Positions 17,995 through 26,008 of a stretch of DNA of 64,000 bases are shown in pieces. Under the pieces are notes generated by a model that made no database searches, had not been told where the DNA came from, and worked only from the letters and a program-made list of their open reading frames with translations. The stretch comes from Avedoeria sp964651245 (lineage in GTDB: Bacteria > Chloroflexota > Anaerolineae > Epilineales > Epilineaceae), in NCBI GenBank assembly GCA_964651245.1, contig CAZYVI010000022.1:1-64000 (forward strand). The letters run 5' to 3'. Position 1 is the first letter of the stretch. Each line of letters opens with the position of its first letter. The position numbers and the translations under genes are program-made.

Positions 17995-19632
17995 TTACGC
18001 GCCGTGGCCGACGTCGCCGGGCGCCGTGCCGCCCACCGCGCCACCGTCGCCCACCGCGCCACCGTCGTCCACCTCGTCATCCACGCCGACACCGCGGCCG
18101 CCGTCGCTGCTGCGGCCGCCGTCGCCGTCGAGGTCCCCGCCGTCGCCCAGCCGCAGCTGGCGCGGCCCGCCGCCCGCCGCCGGTCGCGGCGGCGGGGACG
18201 CCGGGCGGGGCGCGCGGACGCCCGGGACCAGCGCCGGCCAGTCGCGGCCGATGCGGCAGCCGCTGGCCGACTGCATCGCGGGCGGCATCCGCCACGGGTG
18301 GTGGACGAACGAGTCGGGCACCGCGGCCAGCGCCGGCAGCCACGACCGGACATAACGGCCGTCCGGGTCGAGCGCCTGCGCTTGGCGATCCGGGTTGTAG
18401 ACGCGCGGGCCGCGATCGTCGAGCGCGCCGGCGATGCGGCGGACCGCCGGCCAGAGGATGGCCGGGTCGGCGTCGACGCACAGCCGCGCCAGCTCGCGGC
18501 CGACGCGCGGCCACGGCAGCCCGAGGTCGTGGACGGCGTACGACGCGACGATCGCGCGCAGCCGGAACGGCAACCAGCCGATCGCCCGCAGCTGGCGCAG
18601 CGCGGCGTCGACGAGCGGGCGGCCGGTGGCCGCCGCGCGCCACGCCGTCAGCCGGTCTTGCGCGCTGCCGTCGACGTCGTCGGAGCCGTCGTCGTCGGCC
18701 GGTTCGAGGCCGGGCCGCGCGGCGAACCGCTGGCGGGCGACGGCGCGCGCCGCCAGGGCGTCGCCGAACGCTGCCAGCGAGGCCCGCCAGGCGTCGTCGT
18801 CGGCGGTGGCGTCACCGCCAGGTCGCGGCGGCCGCCGGCGCGACCGCTCCTGGACGGCCGCGTGCACGGCGGACCCGACGGCCGCGGGCGAGATGGCGCC
18901 GAACGCCAGGTGCGCGCCCAGGCGCGAGCGTACCAGCGGCGCCGCGACGGGGTCGTCGGCGGCGGCGGCGTAGCGCTGGCCGCGGGCGGCCAGGAACGAC
19001 CGCAGCAGCCAGCCGGCCTCGGCCGCGCCGCCGGCGACGCGCCGCCGGCCGCTCTCGGTCCAACCGGCGTCGTCGAGGGCGGCGTCGGTCCAGCCGTCGT
19101 CGGGCAGCCCCAGCGACGACGCCGTCGGCCACGCGCCGGGCAGCACGGCGTCGAGCGCCGGCGTGCCGAGCCGCTCGGGGGCCGCCACGGCCGGGCGGCC
19201 CGGCGCGTCGTCGGCCGGCCGGGCGTGCACCGCGAGGCCGCGCGCGCCGGCCATCGCCTCCACCGCCGCGTCGCGCGCGGCGGCCCGGCGGCCCGGCTCG
19301 GCGGCCCACCACAACGCGCCGATCGGCGCCCCGGCCGCGGCCGCCTCGGCGCACAGCGTGGCCAGCGCCTCGACCGCGTCGCCGCGTCGCACCCGCAGCG
19401 GAGCGCCGAGGGGCCGCCAGGCCGCGTCGACCTCCGCCAGGCAGGCGCGGGCGAACGTCCAGTGGCGGGCTCCGAACGTCGGATCGGCCCAGGGCGTCGG
19501 CTCGACGATCACGACCGGCAGCACCGGGCCGCGCCGGGCCGCGTCGTGGAGCAGCGGGTGGTCGTCGGGCCGCAGGTCGCGCCGCAGCCAGACGAGCTGC
19601 ACCGGCGCGCCCGGCGCCGTCGTCGCGCTCAT
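17995..19632 (-). CDS. Photolyase/cryptochrome-family flavoprotein, divergent FAD site
   Basis: 545 residues. The N-terminal alpha/beta photolyase domain begins VQLVWLRRDLRPDDHPLL. The C-terminal FAD-binding domain shows HLAFGAISPAAV, ATGRPLVDAALRQLRAIGWLPFRLRAIVASY and YNPDRQAQALDPDGRYVRSW. The central motif that in class I photolyases reads D-x-D-x-A-x-N-x-G-x-W-Q-W is DADPAILWPAVRRIAG here (residues about 385-400): the FAD-contacting Asn and the proximal electron-transfer Trp are absent. A D-x-x-P-x-I-x-W pattern is, from memory, typical of a separate photolyase-like branch found in cyanobacteria and others. DNA repair activity is therefore uncertain. Its ATG overlaps the stop codon of the MEMO-family gene by four bases (ATGA). 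Confidence 0.85.
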   Translation of the reverse strand: MSATTAPGAPVQLVWLRRDLRPDDHPLLHDAARRGPVLPVVIVEPTPWADPTFGARHWTFARACLAEVDAAWRPLGAPLRVRRGDAVEALATLCAEAAAAGAPIGALWWAAEPGRRAAARDAAVEAMAGARGLAVHARPADDAPGRPAVAAPERLGTPALDAVLPGAWPTASSLGLPDDGWTDAALDDAGWTESGRRRVAGGAAEAGWLLRSFLAARGQRYAAAADDPVAAPLVRSRLGAHLAFGAISPAAVGSAVHAAVQERSRRRPPRPGGDATADDDAWRASLAAFGDALAARAVARQRFAARPGLEPADDDGSDDVDGSAQDRLTAWRAAATGRPLVDAALRQLRAIGWLPFRLRAIVASYAVHDLGLPWPRVGRELARLCVDADPAILWPAVRRIAGALDDRGPRVYNPDRQAQALDPDGRYVRSWLPALAAVPDSFVHHPWRMPPAMQSASGCRIGRDWPALVPGVRAPRPASPPPRPAAGGGPRQLRLGDGGDLDGDGGRSSDGGRGVGVDDEVDDGGAVGDGGAVGGTAPGDVGHGA

Positions 19633-20438
19633 CGACCCGGCGCGGCCGTGGCGGGGGCAGCCGTCCGCCGGTCCGTTGGCGGTGGCGCCGCTGTCGCGCC
19701 GCCACCGGCGTCGACGCCCCAGCAGCCCACGATGTAGCCGGATACGCCGCCGCCGGCCCAGCCGCTCAGGGCGCGGCTGTCGGCCACCGCCAGCGTCGTC
19801 CAGCGCGTGGCGCCGTGGCGCTCGGCCAGCGCGATCGCCAGCTGCAGCGCGCCGCGGCCGTCGGCGAAGGCGTCGTCCCAGCGCGCCACGGCCGCGGCGT
19901 CGCGCGCCGCCAGCACGGCCACCGCGGCGTGGCCGTGGGCGATCGTCGCCTCGGGCGAAAGGCCATGGGCGAAGTCGACGGCGGCCACGGCGATGGGCGG
20001 CGCGTCCGCGCCACCGGCCAGGCCGTCGGCCAGCGCGGCCACGGCGCGCGGCGCCGCGTTCGGGCGGACGGCCAGCGGCACGATGGGCGCGCCCGGCGCG
20101 GCGACGGCGACGAACGGCACGACGCCCGCCACCGAGTGCTCGACGGCCAGCGCCGGGCCGGCCTCGACGGCCGCGCCGCCGCCGATCAGCGCTGCCACCA
20201 TCGCGCCATCGACCGCGACCAGGCCGTCCGGCAGCTGCCAGGCGCGGCGGCTGGTGGCCGCCGGCGCGGGGCTGGCGAGCGCGTGGTCGACGCCGAGCAC
20301 GGCGATCGGCGCCGGGGCGCCGGCCGCGTCGATGGCGGGGCCGAGCATCGCGGCCAGCCCGGCGGCGATGTACGGCCCCGCCAGGCTGTGGTGCGGCACG
20401 ACGGCCACCCGGCAGCCCGGCACGGCCGGCCAGCCCAA
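19629..20438 (-). CDS. MEMO-family protein (AmmeMemoRadiSam system protein B-like)
   Basis: About 269 residues. Features of the MEMO1/LigB-like fold: AVVPHHSLAGPYIAAGLAAM near the start, VEHSVAGVVPFVA in the middle, APIVPLAVRP, and AVAAVDFAHGLSPE, which carry the His and Asp residues of the family. These proteins accompany an AMMECR1 protein and a radical SAM protein, but neither is visible here. The start is uncertain: between the upstream stop codon (20538-20540, same frame) and the domain there is no ATG or GTG; TTG at 20438 is the first usable start and GTG at 20423 the next. It ends overlapping the photolyase-like start. Confidence 0.75.
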   Translation of the reverse strand: MGWPAVPGCRVAVVPHHSLAGPYIAAGLAAMLGPAIDAAGAPAPIAVLGVDHALASPAPAATSRRAWQLPDGLVAVDGAMVAALIGGGAAVEAGPALAVEHSVAGVVPFVAVAAPGAPIVPLAVRPNAAPRAVAALADGLAGGADAPPIAVAAVDFAHGLSPEATIAHGHAAVAVLAARDAAAVARWDDAFADGRGALQLAIALAERHGATRWTTLAVADSRALSGWAGGGVSGYIVGCWGVDAGGGATAAPPPTDRRTAAPATAAPGR

Positions 20439-20537
20439 GCCCGCCGCCGCCGCGCGCGCCGCGGCCGGCGCGCGCGGGTCGAGCGGCGCGCCGGCCGGGC
20501 GCGGGACGAGCGGCGGGGCGGCATCACCGCCGGCCCT

Positions 20538-23500
20538 TCAGGGCGCGGCGTCGCGCGGGCGGATCTCGATCGTGGCGGGCGACGACGCCGCCTGGCGGGT
20601 GGGGTCGGACAGGGCTTGGACGAGCGCCGGCTCGGCGGCGTAGCGGCCCGGCGCGAACGCCCGCGCCAGGTAGCGCAGCGGCCGGACGATCCCTTCGTCG
20701 TCGGCCCAGGCGCAGAAGCTGACGCGCTGGCCTTCGATCGCGTACGGGAACGCCAGGTCGCTGCCCATCTCGCCGTAGTAGGCGCCCGGCACATAACGCG
20801 CCGACACCGGCCGCAGGCCCGACGGCAGCAGGTCGCTGACCTGGTAGCAGCCGCTCGCCGCCTTGGCGCCGAGCGTCGGCGTCAGCGTGACGACCACCAG
20901 CTGGCCTTCCTCGACGACCGGCGCCGCGCCCTCGGCGTCGGCCGCGGCCGCGCCGGCCTCGTCGCCGGCCTCGTCGGCGTCGCCGTCGTCGGCCACCTCG
21001 GCCCCGTCGGCGCCCTGGTCGGCACCGCCGTCCACCGGACCGACCGGCGGCGGCAGGCTGCCGCGCGGGCCGTAGGCGCGGGTCAGCGCCAGGTCGGGGT
21101 CGCCGCCGCTGGCGGTCGTGACGGCCTCGCGCCCGACGACGGTCACGCTGGCGGTGCCCTCGACGACGCGCAGGTCGAGCGCGTCGCGCAAGTCGCGGGT
21201 CAGGTGCAGGACGACCGGTCGGCCGGGCTCGAGGGCCACCGTCTCGTCGCCGGCCGGCAGCGTGTAGCGCACCGTGGCGGCGGTATCGGCCAGGCGCGGC
21301 AGCGCGGCGCGGAGGTAAGCGGCGTGCCAGATCGCCAGCGTCACGTCGCGCGCCGGCTCACGGGTGGCGTAGGCGTGCAGCGCCGGCGCCAGGTCGTCGC
21401 CCAGCAGCGCGCCCAGCAGCGCGGCCCGCGCGGTGGCCACCACCACGTCGTCGGCCGTGTCGCCGTCGTCGACGCGGGCGGTCGTGCCGCGGAGCTGGCC
21501 GTGCGCCGTCAGCACGGCGCGGTAGGCCGCCTCGGCGGCGTCGGCGTCGCCCAGCAGCGCCGCGGCCAGGCCGAGGTCGAGGCGCTCGGTCACCGCCAGC
21601 GCCGGCTCGGCGTCGGCGGCGTCGAGGAGCGCCCGGACGTCGCGCAGCACGGGCTCGCCGATCGCGGCCAGGCCGCGCAGCGCCACGATCGCGTCGGCCC
21701 GCTCGATGTCGGCGGCGTCGAGCGCGGCGCGCAGCGCCTGGCCCATGCCCTGGCGGCCGAACCGGTCCGGCGCCGCCAGCGCCACGTCGGCGGTCAGCCC
21801 GATGTCGGGCGGGCCGTACGGGAACAGCGTCAGGGCGCCGGTCTGCGTCTGGTAGGTCGTCGAGCGCAGGTCGATCGGCACCGCCGGTCGCTCGCCGAAG
21901 TACGCCGCCAGCAGCTCCTGGCCGACCGCGCGGGCGACGATCTCGTCGAGGCGATCGCTCGGCGCGTCGGCCAGGGCGGCGACGTCGGCGTAGAGGCCGC
22001 CGCGGTTGGCGTCGGCCACCACGACCTCGACGGCGCCGTCGCCGGCGGCCGAGAGGTCGGCCGTTTCGCCCTCGGCCAGCAGCCGGCTCTCGGCCACGGT
22101 GCGCGACAGCCGCGACGGCAGCACCGTCACCCGGCGCACCACGGTGTCCTCGAGGCCGCCGGCGCGCGCCGTCAGCCGGAGCTCGTGGGTGCCGGCGGGC
22201 AGTGGGCCGAGCGGCACGACGGCCGGCGCGAACGCCTCGCCGGCGACCTCGATCGGCGCGTCCAGCAGCGTGTCGGACGCCAGCGTGAAGCTCACCTCGC
22301 CGCCCTCGGCCAACGCGCTGCCGAACGCGCGCAGCCGCACGCTGGGCTCGTCGGCGGTGACGTAGGTCCGGTTCAGCGTGGCGTCGACGAACAGCGGCTT
22401 GCCGACGGCCAGCACGCCGAAGCCGCTGCCGGCCGCCAGGTCGGCGGTGGCGGCCAGGCTGGTCACGAGCCACGACGTCAGGTTGTCGGGCAGCGTCACC
22501 GTGGCCTCGGCGCGGCCGTCGCCGTCGGTCGTCAGCTGCTCGAAGATCGCCACGTCCTCGAAGACGCTGCGGTCGCCGCCGCCGCCGCCGCCCTCGGCGC
22601 CGATCTCGCCCTTGGGCACGGCGTGCGAGGCGTAGGTGCGCAGCACGCCGGCCGGCGCGCTCTCGTAGAGCGCCGTGAGCGGATCGGGCCGCTCGAAGGC
22701 GCCCTGGGCCTGGATGATCGCGGCGTCGACGCCGCTGACGAGGACCGAGGCGCCTTCGACCGGCGCGCCGGCGGCGTCGGTCACCGTGACCGCCACCGTC
22801 GCCTCGTCGCCCGGGCCGTAGCTGGGTCGGTCGCTGCCGACGGCGACGCTCAGCCGCCGCTCGCTGGCGTCGAAGCGGGCGTCGTAGCCGGAGATCGTCT
22901 CGCGGTAGCTGCGGCCGTCCCAGCGGGCGGCCAGGGTGTGGACGTTGGGCAGGTGCTCCGCGCCGAACGAGTAGGTCAGGCGGGCGCTGGCGGACAGCGT
23001 GTGGTCGAGCAGGCCGTTGCGGGCCCACAAGAACAGGTAGCGCCCGTCGCCGGCCGCCACGCCGCCCTCGAGTACGGTGACGTCGACGACATCGCCGACG
23101 CGGTAGCGCCGCTCGCCGGCGGTGTCGCCGGTGGCGCCGATCGTCAGCGGCTCGCCCGGGTCGCTCAAGTAGTTCAGCCCGAGCCAGATCCGCCGCGCCG
23201 TCCGCCGGCCCTGATCGTCCTCGACCTCGATCTGAGCCTCGTAGCCCAGGTCGTCGCGCGCCGGCAGCTCGACGGCGAAACGTCCGTCGTCGCCGGCGAC
23301 CGCTTCGAGGACGGCGCCGGGCCGGCTCACCGAGTCGTAGCGGTACGTCTTGACGACGCGCTTGGCCACGAAGTCGTAGCGCTCGCCGGTCTCGATGCGG
23401 ACCTGCTCGGTCTCGGTGAAGCGGACCGTGACCGCCGCGCCGGGCACGACGGCGCCGAGGATGTCGTCCGGCGGCGTCGTCACCCGGCCGTTGCGGCGGC

Positions 23501-25904
23501 TGAGGTCGAGGGCGTGGACGGTGCCGCTGACGGTGGCGGTGCGGCTGACGCTGTCGCCGGCGTCGATCACGCCGTCGACGACCAGCGCATTCGCCCCCTC
23601 GAACACCTGGATGTCGGCGTTGGCGCCGATGTCGCCCTCCTCGCCGGTCGCGGCGCGGACCGAGAGGTAGAACGACTGCCAGCCCTGCGACAGCGCGTCC
23701 GTCACCGCCGGCGCCTCGACCGTCCAGCTGACGCTGCCGTCCTCGCCGGTGGTCAGCGGCCGGTCGACGCCGTTGAAGCTGGCCAGCAGCGACGCGCGGC
23801 CGACCGGCGTGCCGTCGAAGAACGTGGCGGTGGCGGTGGCCGAGAACGCCTCGCCGGCCAGCACCGCCCGCCGCGACGTCTCGAGCTGGATCTGGTACGC
23901 CGGCAGCACGACGTCCTCGACGCTCAGCGGCACGAGGCTGATCACCTGGTCGCCGACGCGCGCCCGCAGCGTGTACCAGCTCGGGCTCGCCCCCCGGAAC
24001 GACAGCTGGCCGCTGTACACGCCGGCCGCGTCGGGCACGACGGTGGTCTGGGCGATCGCGATCGGGCGGTAGTCGTAGCCGGTCCAGTCGCCGCCGGACA
24101 CCTCGACCGTCACCGACTCGACCGGCGCCGCGCCGTCGCGGGCCTGGGCGATGCCCCAGAAGCGCACCGTGTCCGACAGCCGGTACAGCTGGCGGTCGGT
24201 ATAGAGGTAGCGCCAGTAGCGGCCGCCCGGGCCGCGCGGCCCCCAGAAGAACTCGCGGAAGCCGCCGCCGAAGGCGAAGAAGGCGTCGCCCAGCGGCACG
24301 ACGGCGCTGCGGCCGTCGGCGGCGGTGACGGTCAGCGTGCCGGTGGTCACGTCGCGCGCCCAGTCGGTGCCGGCGCCGGCGGTGGACAGCACGCCGGCGG
24401 GCGTGTCGACGAAGGCGACGCCCTCGGCGTCCGTCGTGCCGGCGGCGCGGCCGTCGGGGCCGGCGACGGTGGCGCCCTCGAGGGCGTCGCCGGTGGCGGC
24501 GTCGTGGGCCCAGACGGCCAGCGAGCCGGCGCTGACGGCGCTGTAGGCCGCCACGTCCGTCACCTGGAGCCAGCCGCCGGCCGGCACCGGGAAGCCGTCG
24601 ACGGTCACGCGCAGGCGGTAGCGGCCGGCCTCGAGCGGCTCCGGGAACCGCAGCGCGACCTCGCCGAACTCGCCTTGGGCCTCGATCGGCGTCGTGAACG
24701 AGACGACCGGGCTGGCGCCGACGGCGTCGAAGGCGCCCAGCGCGCCGAGGTCGGCCCAGCGCGGCACGGCCTGGAAGCGGTCGAGCGCCGCGATGAACGC
24801 GTCGTCGTCGTCGTAGCGAAGCACCTCGACCGTGGCCGTCTCGAGCGGGAAGGCCGACGGGTCGACCTGGCGGAACAGGCCGACGACGGGCGCCTCGTCG
24901 GTCGGGCTCTCCCAGAGCGGCCGGCGGAAGAAGAGCGCCGGCCGGTCGCGCGGGTCGCCCTCGTCGTAGCCCTCGGCGCGGCGGGTCTGGAAGCGGACGA
25001 TCGTCGGCGCGGACGTCGCCTCGCCGTCGGGGCCGGGCACGCCGGCGTCAAGGCGGACGGTGTAGAGCGTGCCGCTGACGAGATCGCGCGGCACGAAGAC
25101 GACCGTCCGCTTGCGCTGCTCGAACCGTCCGTCGACGGCCGGCTCGATATGGAAGCGCCGCTCGACCTCGGCGGCGTCGACGCCGTCGCGGTTGAACGTC
25201 AGCTCGATGCCGGTGTCGGTCGGGACCCAGGTCGACTCGTCGGCGGGCAGGGTGTGGACGACGGCCAGCGGCGCGCGGGCCTGGAACGCCCAGCTGCGCA
25301 GGTGCGGCGCGTCGGGCGCCGACGAGCCGCGCAGCGCGATCCGCTGGACGCCGCCCGGCGCGAGCGGCGCAGCGGGCGTGATGCGGTAGCGGTGGGCCAG
25401 CGATTGGGCATGGGCCACGCCGCCCAACAGGCCGGCCAGCGGCCCGCGGCTGTGCCCGGCGGCGGCCGTGACCGGCTTGTCGCGGGTCACCTCTACCTCG
25501 ATCGGCGGCGCGAACGCGAGCAGCGCGGCCACCTCGTCGGGGTCGAGCGCCTCGGCGGACTCCAGGACGAACGCCGTCGTCGGGTCGACGACGCCGTGGG
25601 CGTCGGCGGCGGTGGCGGTCAGGCGGAAGCACGGCGTCGTCTCGGCCACGCTGGCCGGCGCCCAGTCCTTGGGCCCGGCGACCGCCAGCGGGTCGATCCG
25701 GGCCTCGCCGGCGCAGGCGCCGGTGATCGACACCTGCGGGCGCTCGGTCGGCTCGTCCGGCGCGTCGGGCGGCGGCGTGGGCCGGCAGGCGGCGGCGATC
25801 GCCAGCAGCGCCGCCGCCAGGGCTCCGGCGCGCCAGGCCGGTCGGCGCCGCGCCGCGCGGCGGGCCGCGGGGGAGCGGTGGAAGCGGGGACCGGGGGTCG
25901 ACAT
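20538..25904 (-). CDS. Bacterial alpha-2-macroglobulin-like lipoprotein without thioester motif
   Basis: 1788 residues from the ATG at 25904, with GAGGAG 8 bases upstream. A lipoprotein-type signal (ALAAALLAIAAAC, Cys near residue 40) suggests a membrane anchor. The order is that of bacterial A2Ms: N-terminal Ig-like strands, MG2 (YRLSDTVRFWGIAQ), the A2M domain (LPDNLTSWLVTSLAATADL, GVLAVGKPLFVDATLNR), then a helical thioester-type domain. Where thioester proteins have GCxEQ, this one has DRLDEIV near residues 1313-1322, so the covalent trap is missing, as in the YfaS-type branch. An acidic Asp/Ala-rich insertion (about residues 1620-1660) interrupts the C-terminal part. Likely a periplasmic or surface protease trap. 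The MEMO-family gene follows in the same frame. Confidence 0.9.
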   Translation of the reverse strand: MSTPGPRFHRSPAARRAARRRPAWRAGALAAALLAIAAACRPTPPPDAPDEPTERPQVSITGACAGEARIDPLAVAGPKDWAPASVAETTPCFRLTATAADAHGVVDPTTAFVLESAEALDPDEVAALLAFAPPIEVEVTRDKPVTAAAGHSRGPLAGLLGGVAHAQSLAHRYRITPAAPLAPGGVQRIALRGSSAPDAPHLRSWAFQARAPLAVVHTLPADESTWVPTDTGIELTFNRDGVDAAEVERRFHIEPAVDGRFEQRKRTVVFVPRDLVSGTLYTVRLDAGVPGPDGEATSAPTIVRFQTRRAEGYDEGDPRDRPALFFRRPLWESPTDEAPVVGLFRQVDPSAFPLETATVEVLRYDDDDAFIAALDRFQAVPRWADLGALGAFDAVGASPVVSFTTPIEAQGEFGEVALRFPEPLEAGRYRLRVTVDGFPVPAGGWLQVTDVAAYSAVSAGSLAVWAHDAATGDALEGATVAGPDGRAAGTTDAEGVAFVDTPAGVLSTAGAGTDWARDVTTGTLTVTAADGRSAVVPLGDAFFAFGGGFREFFWGPRGPGGRYWRYLYTDRQLYRLSDTVRFWGIAQARDGAAPVESVTVEVSGGDWTGYDYRPIAIAQTTVVPDAAGVYSGQLSFRGASPSWYTLRARVGDQVISLVPLSVEDVVLPAYQIQLETSRRAVLAGEAFSATATATFFDGTPVGRASLLASFNGVDRPLTTGEDGSVSWTVEAPAVTDALSQGWQSFYLSVRAATGEEGDIGANADIQVFEGANALVVDGVIDAGDSVSRTATVSGTVHALDLSRRNGRVTTPPDDILGAVVPGAAVTVRFTETEQVRIETGERYDFVAKRVVKTYRYDSVSRPGAVLEAVAGDDGRFAVELPARDDLGYEAQIEVEDDQGRRTARRIWLGLNYLSDPGEPLTIGATGDTAGERRYRVGDVVDVTVLEGGVAAGDGRYLFLWARNGLLDHTLSASARLTYSFGAEHLPNVHTLAARWDGRSYRETISGYDARFDASERRLSVAVGSDRPSYGPGDEATVAVTVTDAAGAPVEGASVLVSGVDAAIIQAQGAFERPDPLTALYESAPAGVLRTYASHAVPKGEIGAEGGGGGGDRSVFEDVAIFEQLTTDGDGRAEATVTLPDNLTSWLVTSLAATADLAAGSGFGVLAVGKPLFVDATLNRTYVTADEPSVRLRAFGSALAEGGEVSFTLASDTLLDAPIEVAGEAFAPAVVPLGPLPAGTHELRLTARAGGLEDTVVRRVTVLPSRLSRTVAESRLLAEGETADLSAAGDGAVEVVVADANRGGLYADVAALADAPSDRLDEIVARAVGQELLAAYFGERPAVPIDLRSTTYQTQTGALTLFPYGPPDIGLTADVALAAPDRFGRQGMGQALRAALDAADIERADAIVALRGLAAIGEPVLRDVRALLDAADAEPALAVTERLDLGLAAALLGDADAAEAAYRAVLTAHGQLRGTTARVDDGDTADDVVVATARAALLGALLGDDLAPALHAYATREPARDVTLAIWHAAYLRAALPRLADTAATVRYTLPAGDETVALEPGRPVVLHLTRDLRDALDLRVVEGTASVTVVGREAVTTASGGDPDLALTRAYGPRGSLPPPVGPVDGGADQGADGAEVADDGDADEAGDEAGAAAADAEGAAPVVEEGQLVVVTLTPTLGAKAASGCYQVSDLLPSGLRPVSARYVPGAYYGEMGSDLAFPYAIEGQRVSFCAWADDEGIVRPLRYLARAFAPGRYAAEPALVQALSDPTRQAASSPATIEIRPRDAAP

Positions 25905-26008
25905 CGCGGGATCTCCTCGATCGGGCACGGGGGGCAAGCGCACGGTGCTTCCATACGCACGACGGGGCCGGATTGTGCCGAGCGCCGGCGAGGGGGTCAA
26001 CGCCGGCG

